Origin: Shimia haliotis | Lineage (GTDB): Bacteria; Pseudomonadota; Alphaproteobacteria; Rhodobacterales; Rhodobacteraceae | Length of the DNA stretch: 64,000 nucleotides | Direction: 5' to 3' | Assembly: GCF_900114415.1 (NCBI RefSeq) | Contig: NZ_FOSZ01000001.1 | Location: forward strand, 620,001 to 684,000 | Shown: in pieces, positions 1-6,885 of the stretch | Numbering within the stretch: position 1 is the stretch's first letter | Layout of the letters: every line of letters starts with the position of its first letter | Notes under the pieces: model-generated | Seen by the model: the letters and a program-made list of their open reading frames with translations, nothing else | Told to the model about the DNA's origin: nothing | Databases searched by the model: none | Position numbers and translations under genes: made by a program

Positions 1-9
1 AAATTGTCT

Positions 10-340
10 CTTTTGAGGGGGGTAGGTGCAGGTTTCTGTTGCCAGGTACCTGCGAACCCCGCCCTAGGTCGCTAAACCTAAGGAGTTAAGTTTCGGCGAC
101 ATTTACAGCTTACGCTGCAACTGCCATTGCCGGAGCACGATTGTCATTTGCAATTGTACAAGTTTCGCCGATAACGGTGGCAGACAGCCGAAACAAAGCT
201 AACTTCTTTAGACGTCCGTCGATCCTGTTTCGTCCCCATGATCCCCAAATGAAGGATGTTTGGTGGAGACGCCGGGTACCGCCCCCGGGTCCGATCCGTT
301 TATTACAAGCGCGTTTATGTCCATAGTCCCCGAGGGAACA
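10..340 (-). ncRNA. ssrA: Two-piece (permuted) transfer-messenger RNA
   Basis: Alphaproteobacterial tmRNA with circularly permuted gene order, read on the minus strand. The acceptor piece comes first and ends at 261 with an encoded CCA; its last arm reads CGTCTCCACCA. After a short intervening segment the coding piece starts near 237 with GGGGACG, which pairs with CGTCTCC to give a 7-bp acceptor stem with a G-U third pair, the alanine identity element. The tag reading frame lies at 151..110 and encodes ANDNRAPAMAVAA followed by TAA, close to the Caulobacter type tag that ends in AVAA. The RNA rescues stalled ribosomes with SmpB and marks the product for ClpXP. The outer ends (about 340 and about 10) are estimates from the promoter and from the last hairpin. 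The 126-codon open frame across it is not a protein gene. Confidence 0.93.
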
Positions 341-345
341 TCTTC

Positions 346-374
346 TAGATAAGCGTGCATCCGGCGAGTCGCAA
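346..374 (-). promoter_or_regulatory. Sigma-70-type promoter of the tmRNA gene
   Basis: On the minus strand TTGCGA (374..369) and TATCTA (351..346) are separated by 17 bases, a good match to the housekeeping promoter spacing. The predicted transcription start near 339 falls just upstream of the tmRNA acceptor piece. Confidence 0.6.
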
Positions 375-413
375 GGCTTTGTGAAAAAGGCCGCAATTAC
401 TGTGTCTGTGCAG

Positions 414-446
414 CGTCGGTATAACGTCGGTATCGCGTCGGTGCAC
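414..446. repeat. Triple direct repeat CGTCGGT with 11-bp period
   Basis: Three copies of CGTCGGT begin at 414, 425 and 436, exactly 11 bp apart, so all face the same side of the helix. The set lies upstream of the tmRNA promoter. A near-identical set occurs at 35559-35590. The arrangement looks like a protein-binding iteron array, but no function can be assigned from the sequence. Confidence 0.75.
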
Positions 447-558
447 TTTTGCGAAAAGACGCCGGCGTTGTGTACGATCAGTCGCCGCACGCCGACGCAT
501 GTGGTGAATTCGGAGACGATGCTGACATCAGGCGCAACTAGGTTGGGCTTACCGCACA

Positions 559-590
559 GCGTTGGGAGGCGATTGACCGCTCCCCAACGC
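559..590 (-). terminator. Stem-loop downstream of the 610-1227 gene
   Basis: GCGTTGGG (559-566) pairs with CCCAACGC (583-590). It lies just past the stop codon of the minus-strand gene at 610. No clear T-run follows, so terminator function is uncertain. Apart from this hairpin, the triple repeat and the tmRNA, nothing was seen between 1 and 609. Confidence 0.35.
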
Positions 591-609
591 AGGGTTGATG
601 TAGGAAGCT

Positions 610-1227
610 CTATTTCGTTTCGATCTTAAGAAGCTTCGTCCAGCCTTTTTTGCCGTCACGAGTCCAGTGGCGCATCTGAAACAGATTGTAGTCGGTCAAA
701 GTGCCTTTGATCGTGCGCTTGGAGACAGATGGTTTCATCTGGAGCGATTTGGAGTCCAGTTTCAGGGTGGTTTCCGTGATCGTGGAGGAAAAGTTCGTTC
801 CGTTGAGCGTGGTGGAATACGTGTAGAGGGTTTTCAACTTCATGCGCCGATTGCCGATCACAATCCCATCGCCTTTGGTTGAGCTCATAGTGCATTTGCC
901 AACAATGCGTGCGCAATGAAAAGGCGTGTAGTCAACATCTTGGCTGGACAGTTTCTTGTATTCCGATTTTACAAGATATCCGTCTTTGTTGTAGAAATCC
1001 GAGCGCCGGTATTTCTTTTCATCCGGAATAAAGCGCACATCAATCCGGTGGTATTTGCCTTTTTTGCCAACATAGGTTCCCACCCATTTGGGGCCTTGGC
1101 TGCTTTCATAGTGGAGTTTTGTCCCGCGGGGCATCGATTTAAAATCTATGCCGAAATTTTGAGCGAAGCTTGCACTGGCCGTTATGCAGAGTGCCACGGC
1201 AGCGAATAGAGTATTTCTGAAATTCAT
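610..1227 (-). CDS. Secreted protein of unknown function
   Basis: A 205-residue protein that I do not recognise. Residues 1-22 form a clear Sec signal peptide ending in ASASFA, so the mature protein should be periplasmic or exported. The mature part is rich in Lys and Ser/Thr, has few acidic residues and contains only two cysteines, near residues 104 and 111, which could form a disulfide. No transmembrane segment follows the signal peptide. The repeated alternation of polar and aromatic residues suggests a mostly beta structure. The gene stands alone between the tmRNA gene and the GntR regulator, with about 100 bases to each side. The coding call rests on the signal peptide and the length of the frame. 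Confidence 0.8.
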   Translation of the reverse strand: MNFRNTLFAAVALCITASASFAQNFGIDFKSMPRGTKLHYESSQGPKWVGTYVGKKGKYHRIDVRFIPDEKKYRRSDFYNKDGYLVKSEYKKLSSQDVDYTPFHCARIVGKCTMSSTKGDGIVIGNRRMKLKTLYTYSTTLNGTNFSSTITETTLKLDSKSLQMKPSVSKRTIKGTLTDYNLFQMRHWTRDGKKGWTKLLKIETK

Positions 1228-1323
1228 AGTTGGTCCGTAGTTATCGTTATGCGTGCATAAACAATCGGATAAACACAGAGATCAAGTTTGTTTTTCGGCG
1301 CGTTCGCTCCGGTGGTTTTCTCC

Positions 1324-2067
1324 TTAATCCGCGTTGTTGGACCGCTTCGCGCGGGCTTCCATCGCCTGACGACCAAGGGTCAAGGTGTAGTGTGACAGTT
1401 CCGCAAGTGTCGTGTCGGCTTTGGCGCCGTCTTGGCCCTCAAGCGCGTCTGCGATTTGGGTGTGCAGGGCTATGATCTGATCGCGGTCGCGTTGGGTGAA
1501 CGTGATCATGTTCATCAGGGGCTGCATCGCCTCGACGGCACCGGCAAGTTGATAGGACAGAACGGGATTTCCGGCACCGTCCACAAGGGCGCGGTGGAAG
1601 GCAACATCGCTGTCGCAGAAGCGTTCGTCGGACAGGCCCGGTTGGCCTTGCCGGTGGATTTCCGCGCGCATGGTGGCGAGATTGTCCGGCGTGCGACGTT
1701 CGGCGCAGAGCGGGGCGCAGGCGCGTTCTAGGGCAAAGCGCGCTTCGCAGGCGGTTTCGAAATCCACGGCGTTCATAGAAAGTAAAAGCGTGGATGTCGT
1801 GACATGCTGCGCTTGTGCCTCGTCATAGCTGAGGCGGCGGACAAAGGCGCCGCCCGTGGCACCGCGTTGGGTGCGGATCAGGTTCTGGGCCGCCAGCCGT
1901 TTCAGGGCCTCGCGGACGGTTGAGCGGGACACATCAAACTGGTCACATAGCTCGGTTTCCGACGGCAGGCGTTCGTCCACTATCATATCGCCGCTCACGA
2001 TGGCGTCGCGGATTGCCTTGGCGATTTGGGCAGAGAGATCGGCGGAGCTTTTGGGGTCAATTTTCAT
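1324..2067 (-). CDS. GntR-family (FadR/FCD subfamily) transcriptional regulator
   Basis: A 247-residue DNA-binding regulator. Residues 10-77 form the winged helix typical of GntR proteins (motif LPSETELCDQFDVSRSTVREAL), and residues 95-225 fit the all-helical FCD ligand-binding domain. Such proteins usually repress a neighbouring catabolic operon and are released by a small carboxylic acid. The gene is divergent from a plus-strand run that ends in dmdA and acuI. Two copies of TTGTCTGACATTT, each with the palindrome TGTCTGACA, lie at 2068-2080 and 2101-2113; the first touches this start codon. That supports autoregulation and control of the divergent operon. In Ruegeria pomeroyi a GntR gene also adjoins dmdA, so DMSP metabolism is the likeliest role. 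Confidence 0.92.
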   Translation of the reverse strand: MKIDPKSSADLSAQIAKAIRDAIVSGDMIVDERLPSETELCDQFDVSRSTVREALKRLAAQNLIRTQRGATGGAFVRRLSYDEAQAQHVTTSTLLLSMNAVDFETACEARFALERACAPLCAERRTPDNLATMRAEIHRQGQPGLSDERFCDSDVAFHRALVDGAGNPVLSYQLAGAVEAMQPLMNMITFTQRDRDQIIALHTQIADALEGQDGAKADTTLAELSHYTLTLGRQAMEARAKRSNNAD

Positions 2068-2113
2068 TTGTCTGACATTTAGTGTTTGCGGTGCCTTTAA
2101 TTGTCTGACATTT
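2068..2113. promoter_or_regulatory. Paired palindromic operator for the GntR regulator
   Basis: TTGTCTGACATTT occurs twice, at 2068-2080 and 2101-2113, as direct copies whose centres are 33 bp apart (three helical turns). The core TGTCTGACA is a perfect palindrome and resembles the TNGTNNNACNA operators known for FCD-type GntR regulators. It lies between the divergent gntR and DUF2182 start codons. Confidence 0.72.
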
Positions 2114-2155
2114 TAAATCGCATAACGTGAGTCGCGGCAAGGGAGGATCGCCGGG

Positions 2156-2917
2156 ATGGTCGCAGATCGTATCCGTTCCATGACTGGCTGGCACTGGATT
2201 GTGCTGTTTGGCGGGGTGCTTTTTGCCTGGGCCGCGGTCTTTGCAATGGCGGTTCCGGCCGAGATGCGCCAGCTTGGCGCGATCTATGGCGCGGATTTTT
2301 GGGAAAGCCTGTGCACGATCACGCCGGATGCGGGGGGGTATTTCCGTCTTCTTGCGATGTGGATTCTGATGTCGGCGGCGATGATGGCCCCGACGGCGTT
2401 GCCGGCCTTTGCCGCCTATGAAGACTTAGCTGCACAGACGGATGACGCGGATTTTGGCAAGCTGGTGGCAGGGTATCTGGTGATTTGGATCGGATTTTCG
2501 GTGGCAGCGGCGGGTCTTCAGTTGATGCTGTTTCAAGTGGGTCTGATCGGGACCCTGGGCGAAAGCCGGTCGGCGTTGTTCTCGGCTGTTTTGCTCGCAG
2601 GGGCAGGGGCTTACCAGTTTTCTGCTCTGAAAGAGTCCTGTTTGAGCAAGTGCCGAATGCCGGTGACGTTTTTCATGGCCCACTGGAACGAAGGCCCTTG
2701 GCGCAACGGAATACGGCTTGGCGCAGTGTGTCTGGGGTGTTGCTGGGCGCTGATGCTTTTGGGCTTTGTCGGGGGCGTGATGAACATCGCGTTCATGGGG
2801 CTGGCCACAGTGATCATGGTTTTCGAGAAATTGCCCGACATAGGCCGTTATGTAACGCGGCCGCTCGGGTTTGTGTTGATTGGTGCTGCGGCCTTTGTTG
2901 CCGTGGGTGCCTTGTGA
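2156..2917 (+). CDS. DUF2182 integral membrane protein, predicted metal-binding
   Basis: A 253-residue membrane protein with about six hydrophobic segments. The DUF2182 signature is visible at residues 68-80 (MW..MSAAMMAPT) and again at 159-170, where KESCLSKCRMP carries Cys162 and Cys166; Cys192, Cys195 and Cys196 follow in the next helix. The family is described only as a predicted metal-binding membrane protein. It is commonly encoded next to DUF1326 proteins, as here: the next gene starts 27 bases downstream. It is the first gene of a probable operon, DUF2182-DUF1326-DinB-dmdA-acuI, behind the operators at 2068-2113. The biochemical role is unknown. Confidence 0.9.
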   Translation: MVADRIRSMTGWHWIVLFGGVLFAWAAVFAMAVPAEMRQLGAIYGADFWESLCTITPDAGGYFRLLAMWILMSAAMMAPTALPAFAAYEDLAAQTDDADFGKLVAGYLVIWIGFSVAAAGLQLMLFQVGLIGTLGESRSALFSAVLLAGAGAYQFSALKESCLSKCRMPVTFFMAHWNEGPWRNGIRLGAVCLGCCWALMLLGFVGGVMNIAFMGLATVIMVFEKLPDIGRYVTRPLGFVLIGAAAFVAVGAL

Positions 2918-2944
2918 AATTGGGATATCTGAGGAGGATCCGTC

Positions 2945-3631
2945 ATGGCGAGTGATCGCATTGAAGTGGCAGCAAAGATCGACAACCGCCATCCGGCGGC
3001 GATGAAATCGGGGTTGGGCACAATTCCGTGGACCATCAAAGGCGAGCTGGTGCTGAACTGTAACTGTACCGTTTTTTGTCCCTGTGTGGTCAGCCTTGGC
3101 ATGCACCCGCCGACCGAAGGCCACTGCCAGACCTGGGGCGGTGTGCGGATTGACACTGGCGAGTACGGCGACGTCGATCTGTCGGGCTTGAACATCGGTT
3201 TGTTGATCGAAATTCCGGGCATGATGAGCCGTGGCAACTGGAAAGTTGGTCTGTTCATTGACGACCGCGCGACAGATGCGCAGTTCAACGCGCTGGTTGA
3301 TATTTTCTCTGGCAAGGCCAAAGGCACCACGGGGCTGTTCTCGGTTCTGGTGGGCGAGATCGTTGGCGTAGAGCGTCAGCCAATTCAGTATATCAACGAA
3401 GGCAAAGAGCGCCGTATCACTGTGGGTCGCAAGATCGACGGCGTTGTCTATCCGGTGGAAGGCAAAAACGCCGATGAGGAGATCATGATCTCCAACACCA
3501 AATACTGGATGGGTCCGGATATCACCGTGGCGACTGCGTCCAAAGGTCGGGTGCGTGCGTTTGGCCGTGTCTGGGATTTTGACGGGCGCTCCGCCGAGAT
3601 CTGTCAGATTGACTGGCACGGTCCTCGTTGA
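2945..3631 (+). CDS. DUF1326 domain protein
   Basis: A 228-residue, probably cytoplasmic protein. The DUF1326 hallmark is near the N-terminus, where Cys39, Cys41, Cys45 and Cys47 (NCNCTVFCPC) make a paired C-x-C motif, with Cys61 following in GHCQTWGG; this suggests metal or Fe-S binding. The rest is a beta-rich domain with the family pattern GLFSVLVGEIVG near residue 135. A good ribosome binding site (GAGGAGGA, 2930s) precedes the ATG. Its stop overlaps the next start by one base, so it is translationally coupled to the DinB-like gene. No member has an established function that I can cite with certainty. Confidence 0.92.
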   Translation: MASDRIEVAAKIDNRHPAAMKSGLGTIPWTIKGELVLNCNCTVFCPCVVSLGMHPPTEGHCQTWGGVRIDTGEYGDVDLSGLNIGLLIEIPGMMSRGNWKVGLFIDDRATDAQFNALVDIFSGKAKGTTGLFSVLVGEIVGVERQPIQYINEGKERRITVGRKIDGVVYPVEGKNADEEIMISNTKYWMGPDITVATASKGRVRAFGRVWDFDGRSAEICQIDWHGPR

Positions 3632-4149
3632 TGGACGTGACGCCCGAATATTGCCAGATGATGGCAAAGTACAACGCCTGGCAAAACAGTCAGGTGCGGG
3701 CGGCCTGTGAAAAGTTGACCGAGGCAGAGTTGCGCGCGGATCGAGGCGCGTTCTTTGGCTCGGTTATGGCGACGCTGAACCATGTTCTGTGGGGTGACAC
3801 CCTGTGGATGAGCCGCCTTGAAGGCGGCGCGGGGCCAGCGGTGACAGCACAGAACCATGCAGACATTTGCCCGACCTTTGCGGTCTGGTCGCAGGAACGC
3901 AGTCGGATGGATCAGCGGATTTTGCAGTGGGCGGATCGGGTGAAAGACGCGGACCTGAGCGGCGATCTTCAGTGGCATGCGGTGATGCTGGGCAAAGATA
4001 TGGCCAAGCCGATGGGGCTTTGTGTCGTGCATATGTTTAATCATCAGACCCATCACAGGGGTCAGATACATGCAATGTTGACTGGGTTGGGCCGTGATCC
4101 TGGAGATACTGACCTTGTTTTGATGCCGGAGGGCAAGTCATGGCATTGA
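3631..4149 (+). CDS. DinB/YfiT-like four-helix metalloprotein
   Basis: A 172-residue protein of the DinB superfamily, which includes thiol-dependent S-transferases and many uncharacterised members. The metal triad expected for this fold is visible: His51 (LNHVLWGD), His138 and His142 (FNHQTHHRGQ). ATG at 3631 shares its first base with the stop of the DUF1326 gene (TGATG), and the last ten bases overlap the start of dmdA, so translation of the three genes is coupled. That coupling suggests a role connected with the DMSP pathway, perhaps thiol handling, but this is inference from context only. Confidence 0.9.
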   Translation: MDVTPEYCQMMAKYNAWQNSQVRAACEKLTEAELRADRGAFFGSVMATLNHVLWGDTLWMSRLEGGAGPAVTAQNHADICPTFAVWSQERSRMDQRILQWADRVKDADLSGDLQWHAVMLGKDMAKPMGLCVVHMFNHQTHHRGQIHAMLTGLGRDPGDTDLVLMPEGKSWH

Positions 4150-5243
4150 TTTCACCATCCCGCCGATTGCGGCGAACACCTTTTTCCGACGGCGTCGAAG
4201 CGGCGGGAGTCAAAGCCTATACGGTGTATAACCGCATGCTTTTGCCGACCGTGTTTCGATCAGTGGAGGAAGATTACCGCCACCTTAAGGATGCCGTGCA
4301 GATATGGGACGTTGCGGTTGAACGTCAGGTTGAACTGCGCGGTCCGGATGCGGGGCGTTTGATGCAAATGCTGACGCCGCGGGATTTGCGCAAGATGCAG
4401 CCCGGTCAGTGTTTTTACGTGCCGATTGTCGATGAGACCGGCGGAATGCTGAACGATCCGGTGGCCGTGAAGCTGGCCGAGGATCGCTGGTGGATCTCCA
4501 TTGCCGACAGCGATTTGTTGTTTTGGGTCAAAGGCATCGCCTATGGTTATCGGCTTGACGTGTTGGTTGATGAGCCGGACGTCAGCCCCTTGGCGGTGCA
4601 GGGCCCAAAGGCGGATGAGCTGATGGCGCGAGTGTTTGGCGACGCGGTGCGTGATGTCAGGTTTTTCCGCTTTGGCTGGTTTGAATTTCAGGGACGCCCA
4701 TTGGTGGTCGCGCGGTCGGGATATTCCAAACAGGGCGGGTTTGAGATCTATGTTGAGGGGAGTGACCTTGGCATGCCGCTTTGGAATGCGTTGATGGAAG
4801 CCGGCAAGGATTTGGACGTGCATGCGGGCTGTCCCAACCTGATCGAGCGGATCGAAGGCGGGTTGCTTAGCTATGGTAATGACATGACCGACGACAACAC
4901 GCCGCATGAATGCGGGCTTGGTCGGTTCTGCAACACCAACACCGCCATTGGCTGTGTCGGGCGGGATGCTTTGTTGCGGGTGGCGCAAGAAGGGCCGGTG
5001 CGGCAGATCAGGCCTGTGGAAATTCACGGCGCACCCGTGCCGCCCTGTGACCGGTTGTGGCCGGTGATGGACGGGGATCAGCACGTCGGCAACATCAGCA
5101 GTTCGGCGTTTTCACCGGATTTCAACACTAACGTGTCGATTGGCATGATCCGTATGACGCATTGGACTGCCGCCACGGAAGTGGATGTTGTGACGCCGGA
5201 CGGGGTGCGGGCTGCGACGGTGTATGAAGCCTTTTGGCAATGA
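4140..5243 (+). CDS. dmdA: Dimethylsulfoniopropionate demethylase (DmdA)
   Basis: A 367-residue aminomethyltransferase-fold protein. It has the DmdA N-terminal pattern SRRLRRTPFSDGVEAAGVKA, then YNRMLLPTVF and a GcvT domain to about residue 270, with the GcvT C-terminal barrel after 280. Segments such as SPLAVQGPKADELMARVFG and GCPNLIERIEGGLLSYGNDM closely resemble my memory of the Ruegeria pomeroyi enzyme. DmdA transfers a methyl group from DMSP to tetrahydrofolate, giving methylmercaptopropionate and 5-methyl-THF. The gene overlaps the DinB-like gene by ten bases and is followed by acuI, the usual roseobacter order. A distant GcvT paralogue with another substrate is the alternative, but the neighbours argue against it. 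Confidence 0.88.
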   Translation: MALISPSRRLRRTPFSDGVEAAGVKAYTVYNRMLLPTVFRSVEEDYRHLKDAVQIWDVAVERQVELRGPDAGRLMQMLTPRDLRKMQPGQCFYVPIVDETGGMLNDPVAVKLAEDRWWISIADSDLLFWVKGIAYGYRLDVLVDEPDVSPLAVQGPKADELMARVFGDAVRDVRFFRFGWFEFQGRPLVVARSGYSKQGGFEIYVEGSDLGMPLWNALMEAGKDLDVHAGCPNLIERIEGGLLSYGNDMTDDNTPHECGLGRFCNTNTAIGCVGRDALLRVAQEGPVRQIRPVEIHGAPVPPCDRLWPVMDGDQHVGNISSSAFSPDFNTNVSIGMIRMTHWTAATEVDVVTPDGVRAATVYEAFWQ

Positions 5244-5255
5244 GGAATTGGACTG

Positions 5256-5287
5256 CCGCCGGATGCCTCCGGCGGGAGTATTTTTGC
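5256..5287 (+). terminator. GC hairpin with T-run between dmdA and acuI
   Basis: CCGCCGG (5256-5262) and CCGGCGG (5269-5275) form a stem with a six-base loop, followed by GAGTATTTTT. The string CCTCCGGCGGGAGTATTTTT followed by GCAAGAAAGAAG resembles an intergenic terminator-like repeat that is common in Rhodobacterales genomes. Lying inside the dmdA-acuI pair, it could lower read-through into acuI. Confidence 0.65.
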
Positions 5288-5333
5288 AAGAAAGAAGCCG
5301 GAGGCAGGGCCGCTGGCGCAAGGGAGAGATGAG

Positions 5334-6326
5334 ATGTTCAAAGCACTGATGATGGAGCAAAACGACGAGGGCCTGGCGAGCGCGGTGATCAAGGAGATCG
5401 ACGAGGGTGCGCTGCCTGAGGGCGATGTGACGGTGGCGGTCGACTATTCCACCGTAAACTACAAAGACGGTTTGTGCCTGTCGCCCAAAGGCGGCGGTCT
5501 GGTGCGGAAGTATCCGCATGTGCCGGGCATTGATTTTGCGGGCACCGTCGAGGCATCAAACGACGACCGCTATAAAGCGGGCGACAAGGTTGTTTTGACC
5601 GGCTGGCGTGTAGGCGAGGCCCATTGGGGCGGCTATGCGCAGAAAGCGCGTGTGAAGGCGGATTGGTTGGTGCCCTTGCCGGCAGGTTTGACACCGGCGC
5701 AGGCGATGGCGGTTGGGACCGCAGGATTTACGTCGATGTTGTCTGTGATGGCGCTTGAGGACCATGGGTTGAAGCCCGGCAACGGGCCGGTTCTGGTGAC
5801 GGGCGCTGCGGGCGGCGTTGGGTCCGTGGCGGTCGCGATTTTGGCAAACCTCGGCTATGAGGTGGCCGGTGTCACGGGGCGTCCGGAAAGTGGCGAGTAC
5901 CTGAAATCTTTGGGCGCAACGCAGATTGTTGCACGAGAAGAGTTGAATGAAACGGTGAAGCGTCCGCTGGAGAGCGAAACCTGGGCCGGATGTGTCGATG
6001 CCGTAGGCGGCGCGATGCTGGCGCGCGTGCTGGGGCAAATGAAATACGGGGGCTCTGTGGCGGCTGTGGGTCTGGCTGGCGGCGCGGGTCTGCCGGCGAC
6101 GGTCATTCCGTTCCTGCTGCGCGGTGTGAACCTGTTGGGCATCGACAGCGTCATGCAGCCGTATGACAACCGTCTGCGCGCCTGGGAGCGGATCGCCAAA
6201 GACCTGCCGATGGACAAGCTTGAGGCGATGGTGAAGCCGGCAACGCTGTCCGATCTGCCCGGTTTGGGGGCAGATATCCTCAAGGGACAGGTGCAGGGCC
6301 GCGTTGTGGTTGACGTCAACGCCTGA
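5334..6326 (+). CDS. acuI: Acrylyl-CoA reductase (AcuI, YhdH-type MDR)
   Basis: A 330-residue zinc-free medium-chain dehydrogenase/reductase. A GroES-like domain with PGIDFAG and AGDKV occupies residues 1-115, and the NADPH-binding Rossmann domain carries GAAGGVGS at 157-164. The YhdH/AcuI subfamily reduces acryloyl-CoA to propionyl-CoA and detoxifies the acrylate-type products of DMSP cleavage. The position directly after dmdA is the classical arrangement in roseobacters and supports this role over a general quinone reductase. ATG at 5334 is preceded by GGGAGAG. A hairpin with T-run lies between dmdA and this gene, and a strong terminator follows at 6349-6376. Confidence 0.9.
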   Translation: MFKALMMEQNDEGLASAVIKEIDEGALPEGDVTVAVDYSTVNYKDGLCLSPKGGGLVRKYPHVPGIDFAGTVEASNDDRYKAGDKVVLTGWRVGEAHWGGYAQKARVKADWLVPLPAGLTPAQAMAVGTAGFTSMLSVMALEDHGLKPGNGPVLVTGAAGGVGSVAVAILANLGYEVAGVTGRPESGEYLKSLGATQIVAREELNETVKRPLESETWAGCVDAVGGAMLARVLGQMKYGGSVAAVGLAGGAGLPATVIPFLLRGVNLLGIDSVMQPYDNRLRAWERIAKDLPMDKLEAMVKPATLSDLPGLGADILKGQVQGRVVVDVNA

Positions 6327-6348
6327 GCAGGCAACAAATCACGGCAAC

Positions 6349-6376
6349 GGCGGGTGAGGAAACTTGCCCGCCTTTT
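6349..6376 (+). terminator. Rho-independent terminator after acuI
   Basis: GGCGGG (6349-6354) pairs with CCCGCC (6367-6372) and is followed by TTTT and a T-rich stretch. It closes the GntR-controlled DMSP operon. Confidence 0.65.
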
Positions 6377-6401
6377 GCATTTCTGACGGAGGCGGTGTGC
6401 C

Positions 6402-6818
6402 ATGAGCTATGACAGCGACAACATTTTCGCAAAAATCCTGCGTGGGGAAATCCCGTCGGAGAAGCTCTATGAGGATGAAAGCACGTATGTTTTCATGGAC
6501 ATAATGCCTCGTGCGGATGGGCACTGTCTGGTGATCCCGAAAACGCCGTGTCGCAACATGCTGGATGCGAGCCCCGAGCAATTGACGGCCTGTTTGGTAA
6601 CGGTTCAGAAGATGGGGCATGCGGTGATGCAGGCTTTTGGTGCTGAAGGTGTCACGGTGCAGCAGTTCAATGAAGCGGCAGGCGGGCAGGAGGTGTTTCA
6701 CCTGCATTATCACGTCTTGCCACGCCACGACGGTGTGAAGCTGCGCCCGCCGGGCACCATGGCGGATTTTGCGGTGCTGAAAGACCAGGCCGACAAGATC
6801 CGCGCTGTTCTGGGCTAA
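6402..6818 (+). CDS. HIT-family nucleotide hydrolase
   Basis: A 138-residue histidine-triad protein of the Hint branch. The active-site motif H-x-H-x-H is at His100, His102 and His104 (FHLHYHVLP), and the N-terminal half has the usual FAKILRGEIP and FMDIMPRADGHCLVIPK patterns. Hint proteins hydrolyse phosphoramidates such as AMP-lysine and act in the cytoplasm. The length is typical. The gene follows the acuI terminator, so it probably has its own promoter, and it may form a unit with the aminotransferase 67 bases downstream. The physiological substrate cannot be read from the sequence. Confidence 0.93.
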   Translation: MSYDSDNIFAKILRGEIPSEKLYEDESTYVFMDIMPRADGHCLVIPKTPCRNMLDASPEQLTACLVTVQKMGHAVMQAFGAEGVTVQQFNEAAGGQEVFHLHYHVLPRHDGVKLRPPGTMADFAVLKDQADKIRAVLG

Positions 6819-6885
6819 AGCAGTACCAGTGTCTTGACCTTCTTGCATCGCGGGGATTTCCTGCGGGCAAGCAGAGGGGAAAGAT

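Noticed and set aside
110-490. Open frame of 126 codons on the minus strand ending in ANDNRAPAMAVAA
   Set aside because: It is the tag frame of the tmRNA plus chance upstream codons; the CCA end, acceptor stem and promoter fit an RNA gene.
2426-3667. 413-codon minus-strand frame opposite DUF2182 and DUF1326 genes
   Set aside because: Low-complexity His/Arg/Pro-rich composition typical of an antisense shadow; the plus-strand genes match known families.
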